Assembly (NCBI GenBank): GCA_040753075.1
Contig: JBFMHA010000010.1
Location: 18,822 to 82,821 of the forward strand
DNA: 64,000 nt
Reading direction: 5' to 3'
Origin: UBA6814 sp040753075
GTDB taxonomy: Bacteria > Desulfobacterota > Desulfovibrionia > Desulfovibrionales > Desulfovibrionaceae
Part shown: positions 24,887 to 33,634 of the stretch, one piece after another
Numbering within the stretch: the first letter of the stretch is position 1
Layout of the letters: each line of letters starts with the position of its first letter
Notes under the pieces: generated by a model
Told to the model about the DNA's origin: nothing
The model's input: the letters and a program-made list of their open reading frames with translations, nothing else
Database searches by the model: none
Position numbers and translations under genes: made by a program

Positions 24887-24966
24887 CCGCTGCGCCCCAC
24901 CAGGGCGTGAGGCCATGTGGCCTCCCGGCGGGCTCAAGGACCGGCGGCCCTTGAGAATCCCCATTG

Positions 24967-25049
24967 ATAAGGTCCAGGGGATTATCCCCTGGCGAGGGGA
25001 TGCAAGGGGGCGAGGAGCCCCCTTGCCGGGGCCTGGGGCGGAGCCCCGG
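24967..25049. repeat. Dispersed intergenic repeat, short copy
   Basis: About 83 bp starting AAGGTCCAGGGGATTATCCC and passing through GCAAGGGGGCGAGGAGCCCC. It is nearly identical, in inverted orientation, to part of 63734-64000, and its right half resembles part of 48219-48453. It fills the gap between two convergent genes. It contains several short inverted repeats (CCAGGGGATTATCCCCTGG; GGGGGCGAGGAGCCCCC) that can form hairpins on either strand, so it may serve as a bidirectional terminator. Confidence 0.8.
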
Positions 25050-25050
25050 T

Positions 25051-26160
25051 CTAAGGCCGGAACCTCCGCATGAAGCGGCGGTCGATGTAGTCCTTGAGGA
25101 GCCAGGCCGTGCGGCCCTGGTAGACCATGCTCCCCTTCCGGAAGATGGCCGTGCCGTCGCCCAGGTTGAAGATCAGCAGGTAGGTGGGCGGACCGGGGTG
25201 GAAGGGCCGCAGGATCCTGCCGTCGAGAAAGCCCAGGAGGTTGTCGCGCAGCACCGGGTTCTGGCGCACCGCGTACACCCCCACCTTGTCCAGGCTGCGA
25301 TCCTGGAAGTGGATGCCGTCTCCGCCTCCGAAGACCTCGGGGTAGGCCGGGCTCTGCAGGAACCTGTTCACCGCCAGCCAGCCGCCCGGCGCCGTGGGCA
25401 GCCCGCAGGAGCCCAGGGAAACCGAAGGGGCGATGCCCGTGGCCAGGACGATCACGTCCGCGGTCCGCACCTGGCCGGTCTCCAGCAGCACCTCCCCGGT
25501 GGAGACGCTGGCCGCGTACCCCTCCTCCAGCACCTCGACGCCCCGCATCCCCAGGGAGCGCCGGGCCAGGCGCTGGGCCTTGGCCGGCAGGGTGGACAGG
25601 AAGCGCCGGCCGGCCAGCACCTGCACCGAGAGCGGATTCGCCCTGGCGTCGCGCCCCAGCCGCCACAGGGCCCCGGCCACCTCCAGGGCCGCAGGGCCTC
25701 CGCCCACCACGGCCACGGCCAGGGCTCCCCGGGCCAGGCGCTCCAGCACCCGCGCCCGAAGGCCCACCAGGTTCTCGATGGGCTTGACCGTGAACACGTC
25801 CGGCTGGGGCGAGCCGTTGCCCGGCGCGTCCACCCTGCTCCCGGTGTTGAAGGACACCGCGTCGTACTCCAGGGTCCCGCCCGAGGCCAGGCGCAGGGTC
25901 CGGGCGTCCGGATCCAGGCCCGCCACGGCATCCTGCACGAAGGTCCCGCCCCCGGCCTCGGCCATGTCCCGCACCGGGAACCGGACCTGCTCCGGCCGGT
26001 AGATTCCGGCCAGCAGGCCCGGCCCCATGCCCGAGTAGTAGTGCAGGGGCGAGGGGCTGACCAGGGTGACGCGATACCCCTTGTCCCGGAAGACCGGGAT
26101 CTGCAGGATGGTCATGAGATGGGCGTGCCCGCCGCCCACGAGCACGAGATGCTTGGCCAT
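25051..26160 (-). CDS. FAD/NAD(P)-dependent oxidoreductase, NDH-2/SQR-like
   Basis: 369 residues with two dinucleotide-binding folds: LVLVGGGHAHL at residue 4 (FAD) and VAVVGGGPAALEVA near 145 (NAD(P)H), plus the second FAD motif VFGGGDGIHF near 285. YYSGMGPGLLAGIYRPEQVRFP, in the region after the FAD fold, is the signature of the NDH-like domain that in some organisms is fused to selenophosphate synthetase SelD, and of related type II NADH dehydrogenases. There is no C-terminal amphipathic helix, although the end is very basic (IDRRFMRRFRP). Substrate unknown. It is a single minus-strand gene. Confidence 0.82.
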   Translation of the reverse strand: MAKHLVLVGGGHAHLMTILQIPVFRDKGYRVTLVSPSPLHYYSGMGPGLLAGIYRPEQVRFPVRDMAEAGGGTFVQDAVAGLDPDARTLRLASGGTLEYDAVSFNTGSRVDAPGNGSPQPDVFTVKPIENLVGLRARVLERLARGALAVAVVGGGPAALEVAGALWRLGRDARANPLSVQVLAGRRFLSTLPAKAQRLARRSLGMRGVEVLEEGYAASVSTGEVLLETGQVRTADVIVLATGIAPSVSLGSCGLPTAPGGWLAVNRFLQSPAYPEVFGGGDGIHFQDRSLDKVGVYAVRQNPVLRDNLLGFLDGRILRPFHPGPPTYLLIFNLGDGTAIFRKGSMVYQGRTAWLLKDYIDRRFMRRFRP

Positions 26161-26246
26161 GTCTGCCCTGGTTCGAGGTTTCGCCGCACCCTAGCGAAAA
26201 AACCAGGGAAATGAAAGCAGCCCCGCGGATTTTCCCGGCGGACGGC

Positions 26247-28196
26247 TCAGGAGGGGATGAGCAGCGGCATGGGGCAGCCCAGGGCGTCGGCCACCCCGTG
26301 CACCAGTTCGGCCTCGCGCACCGTGATTCTCGCGTCGGCCGCGACTGCGGCCGCGCAGGCGTCCAGCACCTTGCGCCGGTCGGCGTAGGGCAGGCTTTCC
26401 AGGGCGGCCAGGACCTTTTCCAGGCGGGCCAGCCCGCACTCCTCCCTGCCCTCCAGGGACAGGCCCCGCAGCCCCAGATGGGGCGCGCCGCGGTCAAAGG
26501 CGGCCCTGGCCTCGTCCAGGGTCCGGGACCCGGCCCAGGCCAGGCTGGAGAGCACGGCCGCGCCTTCCCTCCGCAGGCTGCGCAGGGTCCGGGGCGGCCG
26601 GCCGCCGGACCGGGCCAGGCCGAAGTGCGGATCCAGGTGGCGCAGGAGCATCTTGGCCAGCATCCATTCGTGCACCTCCAGCCGGCCGTCGGCCATGGCC
26701 AGGCGCTGCACCGTTTCCCGGAAGTCGCGGTACTGGCTCGCGGCCAGTCCCTTGAGCGCGGGCGCGGACAGATCCAGCAGGGGGATGCGCGATTCCGGCT
26801 TCAGCTTGTCCGTCTCTGCTGCCAGGTCCTCCGCCAGCCGCCGCAGGGCCTTGTCGCCCCGGGCCTCCAGCCCGGCCAGCTGGGACTGCCGGGTGGCCGG
26901 GTCCGGGGACAGGAGCAGGGCCAGGACCACGGCCCGGGCCGGCTGGGCCTGGCGCGCCGCGGCCTGCATCTTCCGCGGCAGGGCGTCCAGGATGCTCCTG
27001 GCCCGGTTCAGGTGGGCCTGGCGGGGCCGGCCCGCGGATTCGCAGGCCAGGCGGATCTGCTCCCCCAAGGTGTCCGGGGGATTCACGTCCCGTCCCGGCA
27101 GGTCGCGGGACGCGGCCCTGCGCTCCTCCATCTCCAGGATGCGGTCCAGGGGGGTGCGGTCGGCCACGGGCGTCGGCCCTTTCCAGGACGGGTCCGCAAG
27201 CCGGATGCGCTCGGCCAGGGGCGGGTGGGTCGAGAACAGGAACTTCCACCACACCGCCACGCCCCGGCTGAAATACATGTGGCTGAGCACCGCGGCGTTG
27301 CGGTGCCGCAGCACCGAGGACCCCGGGGCCTGGGCGATCTTCTTGAGGACCGAGGCCAATGCCGCGGGGTTGCGGGTGAACTGCACCGCGGCCGCGTCGG
27401 CCAGGGCCTCCCGCTGCCGGCACACCGAGGCCCGCACCAGCTTGCCCAGGAACAGGCCGACGCCGCCCGCCGCCAGAAAAAGACTGCCCGCCGCCAGGCC
27501 GAGCAGGACCAGGAACGGGGCGGCCTTCCCGACCCATGCCAGGCGCAGCAATCCGCCACCCGCCTGGCCCAGCCCGTCGATGCCGTGCAACAGTCCGATG
27601 AGCCGCACGTTGAGCCGCATGTCGCCGGAGAGCATGTGGCTGAACTCGTGCGCCACCACCGCCTGGAGCTCGTCGCGCTCCAGATGGACCAGGCAGCCCC
27701 GGGTCACGGCCAGCACCGTGTCGCCGACGCGGACCGGCGCGTTGCCCGCGCAGAAGGCGTTGACGCCCGGCTCGTTGTCCAGGACGAAGAGGTCCGGGAC
27801 CGGCATTCCCGCGGCCAGGGCCATCTCCTCCACCACATTGCACAGCTTGCGCTCGTCCGAGTCCGTGGTTTCGGGGCGAATCTTCCGTCCGCCCACCAGG
27901 GCGGCCAGGCGGGGTCCGGCAAAGGCGAGTTCGCTGACCTTGCGGGCCGAGGCCAGAGCCATGAGCCCCATGACCAGGGCTGTACCCCAGGCCACGACCG
28001 CCGGATGGAACAGGGGGATGCGCGCGACCCAACCCGAAGACACGTGATGATGTTCGCCCCAGAGGACCAGGCACGCCCAGACGGCGGCCAGAGCCAGGGC
28101 CACGCCCGCGGCCACCACCGCACCGGCCGGGACGAGCAGGGCCAGGAGCAGCCAGGTGTTGCGCCGGGCGCGGTCCTGCTGGGCGAAGAAGTCCAT
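26247..28196 (-). CDS. M48-family zinc metalloprotease with C-terminal helical domain
   Basis: 649 residues. Two N-terminal membrane segments (about 13-55 and 70-95) precede the peptidase. The zinc motif is HEFSHMLSGD with His183, and the third ligand is in REALADAAAVQFTRNP. Two further hydrophobic segments lie between, as in HtpX. After about residue 330 come long Ala/Arg-rich helices ending with a TerB-like region (AVLSSLAWAGSRTLDEAR... DARITVREAELVHGVADALG). The gene follows lemA on the same strand, an arrangement seen widely (LemA plus M48). It probably handles membrane-protein quality control. Start at ATG 28196 places the first membrane segment near the N-terminus. Confidence 0.88.
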   Translation of the reverse strand: MDFFAQQDRARRNTWLLLALLVPAGAVVAAGVALALAAVWACLVLWGEHHHVSSGWVARIPLFHPAVVAWGTALVMGLMALASARKVSELAFAGPRLAALVGGRKIRPETTDSDERKLCNVVEEMALAAGMPVPDLFVLDNEPGVNAFCAGNAPVRVGDTVLAVTRGCLVHLERDELQAVVAHEFSHMLSGDMRLNVRLIGLLHGIDGLGQAGGGLLRLAWVGKAAPFLVLLGLAAGSLFLAAGGVGLFLGKLVRASVCRQREALADAAAVQFTRNPAALASVLKKIAQAPGSSVLRHRNAAVLSHMYFSRGVAVWWKFLFSTHPPLAERIRLADPSWKGPTPVADRTPLDRILEMEERRAASRDLPGRDVNPPDTLGEQIRLACESAGRPRQAHLNRARSILDALPRKMQAAARQAQPARAVVLALLLSPDPATRQSQLAGLEARGDKALRRLAEDLAAETDKLKPESRIPLLDLSAPALKGLAASQYRDFRETVQRLAMADGRLEVHEWMLAKMLLRHLDPHFGLARSGGRPPRTLRSLRREGAAVLSSLAWAGSRTLDEARAAFDRGAPHLGLRGLSLEGREECGLARLEKVLAALESLPYADRRKVLDACAAAVAADARITVREAELVHGVADALGCPMPLLIPS

Positions 28197-28374
28197 GGGC
28201 GGCTCGCGTCCCGTGCTCAAGGCGCCTTCAGGAGGCCTGAGTGAAACAGGGCTGCGCGGGGTCGCCCGCATCCCCCCCGCCGAGCTCCCCCGCGGCCCCC
28301 CGGAACGGCCGCCGGGAGGACGGGCGTGCGCGACAGGACATGGCCGGCCGGGGCTCCAGGTTGCATGGTCCGGG

Positions 28375-28977
28375 CTAGGACAGCGCGACCTTGGGCGTCT
28401 TCTGCCAGTCCGTGCCCGGGAAGACCAGATGATGGGCCTCGGCAAAGCCGCAGGGCCGGGCCAGGAGCACGTGGGGGAAGGACTGGAGCAGGACGTTGTA
28501 GGCGTTCACGGCGTCGTTGTATGCCTGCCGGGCGAAGGCCACCTTGTTCTCGGTGGAGCGCAGCTCCTCGGTCAGGTCGCGCATGACCGCGTCGGCCTTC
28601 AGATCGGGATAGTTCTCGACCACTGCGAAGAGCCTGTCCAGGGCGCCGGCCAGGACGGCCTGGGCCCCGGCCATGCCCTGAATGGCCGCGACGTCGGCCG
28701 GCCCCCCGGCCAGGGTCCGGGCGGCGTCCACCGCGCGGGAGCGGGCCCGGGTCACGGCCTCCAGGGTTTCCCGTTCGTGGGCCATGTACTTCCCGGCCAC
28801 CTCCACCAGATTGGGAATCAGGTCGTGGCGGCGGACGAGCTGCACGTCGATCTGGGAAAAGGCGTTGAGGGTCCTGTGCTTGAGGGTCACCAGACGGTTG
28901 AACACGGCCATGGCCCACAGCCCGGTGACCACGAACACCGCACCGACCACGAACAGCGAGGCGAGAGGGCCGTCCAT
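28375..28977 (-). CDS. lemA: LemA family membrane protein
   Basis: 200 residues. One N-terminal membrane helix (LASLFVVGAVFVVTGLWAM) and then a long helical ectodomain with the family motifs QIDVQLVRRHDLIPNLVEVAGKYM, YPDLKADAVMRDLTEELRSTENKVAFARQAYNDAV and VLLQSFPHVLLA. LemA proteins are of uncertain function and often pair with M48 proteases or TPM-domain proteins. Here the M48 gene follows 178 bp downstream. A near-consensus promoter lies directly upstream and CAGGAG is 6 nt before the ATG. Confidence 0.93.
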   Translation of the reverse strand: MDGPLASLFVVGAVFVVTGLWAMAVFNRLVTLKHRTLNAFSQIDVQLVRRHDLIPNLVEVAGKYMAHERETLEAVTRARSRAVDAARTLAGGPADVAAIQGMAGAQAVLAGALDRLFAVVENYPDLKADAVMRDLTEELRSTENKVAFARQAYNDAVNAYNVLLQSFPHVLLARPCGFAEAHHLVFPGTDWQKTPKVALS

Positions 28978-29007
28978 ACATGCGCTCCTGTCGAAAACTC
29001 GTCAACA

Positions 29008-29034
29008 ACTATACAACATTGCAAATCATGTCAA
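29008..29034 (-). promoter_or_regulatory. Sigma70 promoter of lemA
   Basis: On the minus strand TTGACA (consensus -35) is followed after 15 bp by TATAGT. The stretch is markedly A+T-rich compared with its surroundings. It overlaps the last codons of the hemerythrin gene. Spacing is short, so the -10 may be shifted by a few bases. Confidence 0.55.
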
Positions 29035-29451
29035 CAGACACGTATCGCCATTGGCCCGCCCCCGGCTGAACGCCACATACTCCCTGTCCCACGTCAGGAC
29101 ATGGTCCATCAGCCAGCCGGAGAGGAGGGCGCTCAGATCCATGGCCCCGGGCGGATCCTCGGAATCCAGGGCCGCGCCGAACCGGGCCAGGCGCTCGGCC
29201 ATTCTGCGGTGCTCCGCGGCATGCTCTTCCGCCTTGGGATAGCCCATGCCCCGCATGTAGTTCTCCTCATGGGCGAAATGCTCCTCGGCGTGGCGGACGA
29301 GGTCCCGGAACACCGGCCGCACCGCAGCCTCGCCCCGCCCCCGGGCCATGGCGTCGAGCAGGCGGTTGACGATGTTCAGGAGCCTGCGGTGCTCCCAGTC
29401 GATTTCCTCGATCCCGGTTTCCAGGCAGGGATCCCAGCGCAGCGTGGGCAT
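29026..29451 (-). CDS. Bacteriohemerythrin (second copy)
   Basis: 141 residues with the same ligand pattern as the copy at 2320-2724: EEIDWEH (His21), HFAHEENYM, EEHAAEHRR, and MDHVLTWDREY. It differs by a C-terminal tail (AFSRGRANGDTCLLT) and many substitutions, so it is an old paralogue rather than a recent duplicate. Its ATG lies 12 bp after the second stop of arsS, in the same direction, so the two are probably cotranscribed. Oxygen-binding next to an oxygen-sensitive radical SAM enzyme would make sense, but this is inference. Confidence 0.92.
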   Translation of the reverse strand: MPTLRWDPCLETGIEEIDWEHRRLLNIVNRLLDAMARGRGEAAVRPVFRDLVRHAEEHFAHEENYMRGMGYPKAEEHAAEHRRMAERLARFGAALDSEDPPGAMDLSALLSGWLMDHVLTWDREYVAFSRGRANGDTCLLT

Positions 29452-29462
29452 GTGCGCCTCGG

Positions 29463-30476
29463 TCAGGGGCCGGACCGGCCCGCGATGGCCCCGCCTCAGG
29501 TGAAGCCCGCCCCGGCGGTGCAGGCGTAGCAGTGGTCGCCCATGGCGATGCGCGCTCCCGGGGCCGGGGGGCGGTCCAGGTCGGCCACGCTCCGGTCCTC
29601 GCCCCCCAGGGGCAGGCCCGCGGCCAGGTTGAAATCGCAGTCCGAGAGCCGGCCGTCCCAGCCCACCGACACCAGGGTGCGGCACATGAGTCCGCCCAGG
29701 GCGCAGGGGTTGAAGGCCTCGGCCAGGCGGCGCATGTAGCCCCCGTAGTTGCCCGAGGCCTCCAGCCAGCGCCGGTAGCGGCCCAGGGGCACGTTGGCGA
29801 AGACGTACAGCCGGTTGAAGGTGATCCCGCGACGCCGGGCCAGGTCCGCCTTGAAACGGCGTTCGGCCTCCTCCTGCCCGGGCGGCAGGAACGCCCCGAC
29901 GGGGTTGGACACCAGGTCCAGCTCCAGGCCCGACCCCTCCGCCCCGTACCCCATCCCGTTGAGCCGGCGGAGCATGGCCAGGCTGCCGTCCAGCACGCCC
30001 CCGCCCCGCTGGGCCTCGGCCTGGGACGCCGAGAGCGAGGGCAGGGAGGCCACCAGCGCCACGCCGTGCGCCGCCAAGGTGTCCAGGAGCTCCCGGCTCT
30101 CCTCCCGGGCCATGGCCAGCAGGTTGGTGCGGAACATGACCCGGCCCGCCAGGGGGGCCAGTTCGGCCATGAACTCCGCCATGCCCGGGACCAGCTCCGG
30201 CGCGCCGCCGGTGACGTCGATGGCCGCGTAGGCGTTGCGCCGGGCGTGCTCCGCCACCTGGCGCATGACGGCCGCGCCCATGACTTCGGGCCGGGCCGGG
30301 CCGGCCTCCAGATGGCAGTGCCGGCAGGCCAGGTTGCAGAGCAGGCCCGCGTTGACCTGCAGGGTGAGGGCCGCATCCCGCGCCAGGACGAGCCCGTGCG
30401 CCTCCAGGGTGCGGGCGAAGGGGGCGACGCCCCCGGCCTGCGCGCAGGCCGGCGCGGCGGAAATCGGATGGGCCAT
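29463..30476 (-). CDS. arsS: Arsenosugar biosynthesis radical SAM protein ArsS, putative selenoprotein
   Basis: Radical SAM enzyme with CNLACRHC (Cys47, Cys51, Cys54) and the C-terminal half typical of ArsS, including DLVSNPVGAFLPP, RLYVFANVPLGRY and CDFNLAAGLPLGG. ArsS proteins end with a Cys-rich motif of the type HCxxCTAGAGxxCGG. Here the motif reads HCYACTAGAGFT, then TGA (29496-29498), then GGAIAGRSGP and a second TGA at 29463-29465. The UGA stands exactly at the conserved Cys and a SECIS-like hairpin follows, so I annotate readthrough with selenocysteine at residue 327 and 337 residues in total. If not read through, the protein ends at 29496 with 326 residues. Start is ATG 30476. The peroxidase-like partner gene is 11 bp upstream. 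Confidence 0.85.
29467..29481 (-). promoter_or_regulatory. Putative bacterial SECIS element for arsS
   Basis: Minus-strand hairpin GGGCC-GGTCC-GGCCC with loop GGUCC. The GGUC begins 20 nt after the UGA. E. coli fdhF has a GGUC apical loop at nearly the same distance (after 18 nt). This is read by eye from the sequence. Confidence 0.65.
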
Positions 30477-30487
30477 GGCCGGGCTTC

Positions 30488-30820
30488 CTACATGGACAGC
30501 TTCTCGGCCGCGCGCCGCATCTGCATGCCGTGCACCAGGGAGGCTCCGCCCCGGATGGCCGTGACCACGTGCGCGGCCTCGGTCATCTCCTCCAGGCTGG
30601 AGCCCTGCTCCAGGCATTGCCGCGTGAAGGACTCGATGCAGTAGGGGCACTGCACGGCCAGGGCCACGGCCAGGCCCACGAGGCATTTCTCCCGGACGCT
30701 CAGCGCGCCCTCGGCGAACGTCTTGCCGTAATACGCGAAGAAGGCCTCTCCCAGTTCCGGGGCGTCCTTGGCGATGTCCGCGAACTTCTGCAGGTCGCCG
30801 GGGTCATAGTACGTCTCCAT
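30488..30820 (-). CDS. Arsenosugar biosynthesis-associated peroxidase-like protein (AhpD/CMD fold)
   Basis: 110 residues. It starts METYYDPGDLQKFADI, the characteristic beginning of the arsenosugar-associated carboxymuconolactone decarboxylase-like family, and has the AhpD redox pair Cys58-x2-Cys61 in VQCPYCIESFTRQC followed by the helical HVVTAIRGGASLVHG. Family members are found next to arsS. AAGGAG sits 8 nt before the ATG. It is 11 bp upstream of arsS and probably co-expressed. The precise reaction is unknown; a thiol peroxidase or arsenic-handling role is inferred. Confidence 0.88.
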   Translation of the reverse strand: METYYDPGDLQKFADIAKDAPELGEAFFAYYGKTFAEGALSVREKCLVGLAVALAVQCPYCIESFTRQCLEQGSSLEEMTEAAHVVTAIRGGASLVHGMQMRRAAEKLSM

Positions 30821-30909
30821 GCCGCATTCTCCTTGGCGGTGATTTCGCTCCGGCTCTCCTACCACACTGCCCGCGCCCGTTCCACCCTTCTCCCCGGGCG
30901 CCCCCTTCC

Positions 30910-31731
30910 CTACCGGCCGCGCTCCCGCGCCTGGCGGGAGAAGAGGGCCAGGAGCATGGCGCCGGCCTGGGCCACCCCCAGGGAGTCGAACTCCCGGACC
31001 AGGGGCAGGGCCAGGGCGCCGTCGCAGCGCTTCTCCACCCCGGGCCGCACCCCCTTCTCCTCGTTGCCCAGCACCAGCACCGCGGGCAGGGCGAGCCGCG
31101 CGGCAAAGGCGTCGGCCGCGCCTTCGCCGGCCCGGGCGCAGTAGATGTGCAGCCCGGCCTCGGAGCATGCCTCCAGGGCGCGGGACAGGTTCACCACCCT
31201 GGCGACCGGCAGCCGGGCCAGGGCTCCGGCCGAAGCCTTCATGGCCGCCGGCCCGAGATGGGCGGAACGGTCCCGGGGCAGCACCAGGCCCGCGCCGCCC
31301 AGGGCGTACAGGCTGCGGGCCAGGGCGCCGGCGTTGCCCGGGTCCTGCACCTGGTCCAGGGCCAGGATGAGGGGCAGCGGCGCGTCCCTCGCCCCGGCCA
31401 GAAGGTCGTCCAGATCCAGGGAGGGGCACGCCGCCAGCCGCGCCGCCACTCCCTGGTGGACGCCCTGAGCCAGGCGGTCCAGCTCGGCCCTGTCCGCCAG
31501 CTTGAACCGGACCCGGCGCTCCCGGCACAGGTCCAGGATCCGCTCCAGGTCCCGGCCGTGCAGGCCCCGTTGCACCCAGACGTGCTCCACCCGCTCGGGC
31601 GCGGCCTCCAGGGCCTCCAGCACCGGCTTGCGGCCGGGCAGCAGGGAGCCATCCCCCTGCGTCGCGTCATCCCGCTCCAACCCGTCGGTTCGCCGTGATG
31701 TTTGGGTTTTTCTAAATTTTTTCGAGAACAT
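30910..31731 (-). CDS. rlmB: TrmH-family RNA 2'-O-methyltransferase (RlmB-like)
   Basis: 273 residues, SPOUT fold. An N-terminal substrate-binding domain (LLPGRKPVLEALEAAPERVEHVWVQRG) precedes the methyltransferase with the three motifs LDQVQDPGNAGALARS, LVLGNEEKGVRPGV and SLGVAQAGAMLLA. The last motif reads SLGVAQA in place of the usual SLNVSVA, a small deviation. The likely target is ribose methylation of G2251 in 23S rRNA, but other TrmH members act on tRNA. It is divergent from mltD across about 150 bp. Confidence 0.85.
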   Translation of the reverse strand: MFSKKFRKTQTSRRTDGLERDDATQGDGSLLPGRKPVLEALEAAPERVEHVWVQRGLHGRDLERILDLCRERRVRFKLADRAELDRLAQGVHQGVAARLAACPSLDLDDLLAGARDAPLPLILALDQVQDPGNAGALARSLYALGGAGLVLPRDRSAHLGPAAMKASAGALARLPVARVVNLSRALEACSEAGLHIYCARAGEGAADAFAARLALPAVLVLGNEEKGVRPGVEKRCDGALALPLVREFDSLGVAQAGAMLLALFSRQARERGR

Positions 31732-31883
31732 CCGCCCCCCTTTTCCGCGCCGGATTCCCAGTGTTTTCGCACTATACAGCCCTCACCCTAGTATGCTAGA
31801 GCCTCGCGGACAAGCGCCCTGATTCAACCCGGCGCGGAACCCCCGCCGGCCCTACTGGAGTACGCCTTGATGGGAGCCTCGTC

Positions 31884-33557
31884 GTGAAGCGCCTGGCAGT
31901 GACCGCCCTGCTCCTGGGAACCCTCGCCCTTCCCGCCTGCGCCCTGAAAGTTCCGGCCGCGCCGGCCCCCTCGGCCAAGGCCCCGGAGAACGCCCAGGCC
32001 CAGGCAGCCTGCCCCGTGCCCCAGGCCGAAGGCGTCGTCGGCCTGGCCGAAGAAGGCCCCCAGCTTCCCCTGGTCCATGACGACGCGCCCTTCTCGGCCC
32101 AGGAGGAGCAGGCCCTGTCCACGGAGCTGGACCTCCAGTTCGACATCGACGACCAGGACACCGAAGAGGTCCGCCTCCACTTCCGCTACTTCACCCACTC
32201 CAATTCCGGCCGCCAGCTCTTCGCCAACTGGCTCAAGCGCTCCGAGCTCTACCTGCCCCACGTGCGCCGGGTCCTGGCCGAGCGCGGCCTGCCCGAGGAC
32301 CTGGCCTTCCTCCCCTTCGTGGAGAGCGGCTACAATCCCCGGGCCATCTCCCGGGCCGGCGCCGCCGGCATGTGGCAGTTCATGCCCTTCACCGGCAAGA
32401 AGTTCGGACTGAACGTGGGCTGGTGGATGGACGAACGCCTGGACCCCTTCAAGTCCACCGGGGCCGCTGCCGACTACCTGACCAAGCTCTACGGGGACTT
32501 CGACGACTGGTACCTGGCCCTGGCCGCCTACAACGCCGGCGAGGGCCGGGTTCTCAAGGCGCTCAAGAGCAGCGGGTGCGAGGATTTCTTCGACCTGTCC
32601 CAGAAGACCACGGGCAAGCGCAAGCGGGGCAAGGTCCAGTACTACCTGCCCAAGGAAACCCGCCACTACGTTCCCAAGTTCATCGCGGTGCTCAAGATCG
32701 TCCGCAACCTGGAGGAGCTGGGCTTCGCAACCCCGAATTGGACCCGGGGCTCGAACCTGGCCGAGATCCAGGTACGGCCGCGCACCGACCTCCAGGAGTT
32801 GGCCCGCGCCGTGGGCATGCCCTGGCAGGAGTTCAAGGCCTACAACGCCGCCTACTCCGACGCCGGCTCCCACCCCAACAAGCCGAGTTCGGTCTATGTG
32901 CCCGCGGACATGGCCGAAGCCGCCAAGAGCTATCAGTCCGGAGCGCGCTTCAAGGAGTTCGCCGGCTACTACAGCTTCTACACCGTGGCCAGCGGCGACA
33001 GCCTGAGCCGCATCGCCTCCCGCTTCAACGTGCCTGTGGACGTGATCAAGCACTACAACGGCAAGACCAACAATTTCCTCAAGGTCGGCGAATCCCTCAA
33101 GATCCCGGGCAAGGCCGAGACCCGCATGACCGCCGCGGCCATCCGCGACGAGGGCCAGGACAAGACCTCCAAGGCCCAGCAGGAAAAGGCCCGCGTCCTG
33201 GCCAAGAACCGGGCCAACTACGCGGTGCGCGACGGCGACACCCTGTGGAGCATCGCCAAGAAGTACAACACCAGCGTGGCCACCCTGGCCAAGGCCAACG
33301 GCCTCAACCCCAGGGACACCCTGAACTCGGGCCAGACCCTCTACATCCCTGACCATGGCCTGGCCGCCTCGCGGCGCTCCCAGGAAAAGGCCGAAGAGGC
33401 CAAGCAGCTCATCACCTACAAGGTCAAGCAGGGCGACACCCTCTTCTCCATCGCCAAGCGCTTCGGCGTGTCCCTCTCCAGCCTCCTGGCCTGGAACGAC
33501 TCCACCGACGCCCAGTCCATCCGCCCCGGCGACCAGTTGAGGGTGTACCTGCGCTAG
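31884..33557 (+). CDS. mltD: MltD-type membrane-bound lytic transglycosylase with three LysM domains
   Basis: 557 residues from a GTG start. A lipoprotein signal (LLLGTLALPAC) anchors it. The SLT domain spans about 115-260, with the catalytic Glu in LPFVESGYNP and GMWQFMPFTGKKFGL and ALAAYNAGEGRV. Three LysM repeats follow at about 366-410 (YTVASGDSLSRIASRFNV), 448-492 (YAVRDGDTLWSIAKKYNT) and 510-555 (YKVKQGDTLFSIAKRFGV). It cleaves the glycan strand of peptidoglycan to anhydro products. A GGAG precedes the start by about 8 nt. It stands alone and is closed by a strong terminator. Confidence 0.95.
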   Translation: MKRLAVTALLLGTLALPACALKVPAAPAPSAKAPENAQAQAACPVPQAEGVVGLAEEGPQLPLVHDDAPFSAQEEQALSTELDLQFDIDDQDTEEVRLHFRYFTHSNSGRQLFANWLKRSELYLPHVRRVLAERGLPEDLAFLPFVESGYNPRAISRAGAAGMWQFMPFTGKKFGLNVGWWMDERLDPFKSTGAAADYLTKLYGDFDDWYLALAAYNAGEGRVLKALKSSGCEDFFDLSQKTTGKRKRGKVQYYLPKETRHYVPKFIAVLKIVRNLEELGFATPNWTRGSNLAEIQVRPRTDLQELARAVGMPWQEFKAYNAAYSDAGSHPNKPSSVYVPADMAEAAKSYQSGARFKEFAGYYSFYTVASGDSLSRIASRFNVPVDVIKHYNGKTNNFLKVGESLKIPGKAETRMTAAAIRDEGQDKTSKAQQEKARVLAKNRANYAVRDGDTLWSIAKKYNTSVATLAKANGLNPRDTLNSGQTLYIPDHGLAASRRSQEKAEEAKQLITYKVKQGDTLFSIAKRFGVSLSSLLAWNDSTDAQSIRPGDQLRVYLR

Positions 33558-33578
33558 GCGCGCCATGCCGCAGCAGTC

Positions 33579-33615
33579 AAAAGGCCCGTCCGCCGGAAAA
33601 GCGGACGGGCCTTTT
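33579..33615. terminator. Bidirectional rho-independent terminator between mltD and aroE
   Basis: Perfect 15-bp stem AAAAGGCCCGTCCGC with its complement around a 7-nt loop. It ends in TTTT on the plus strand and, by symmetry, in TTTT on the minus strand, so it ends both convergent transcripts. Confidence 0.9.
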
Positions 33616-33634
33616 CATTTGTCCGGGACGCCTC

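Noticed and set aside
29463..29498. Premature stop or frameshift in arsS instead of selenocysteine
   Set aside because: The reading frame continues with the expected Gly-Gly after the UGA and a SECIS-like hairpin follows, so a simple nonsense mutation is less likely. It is not excluded.
29499..30686. N-terminal extension of arsS up to 30686
   Set aside because: The extension overlaps the peroxidase-like gene in another frame; the ATG at 30476 gives the normal N-terminus.
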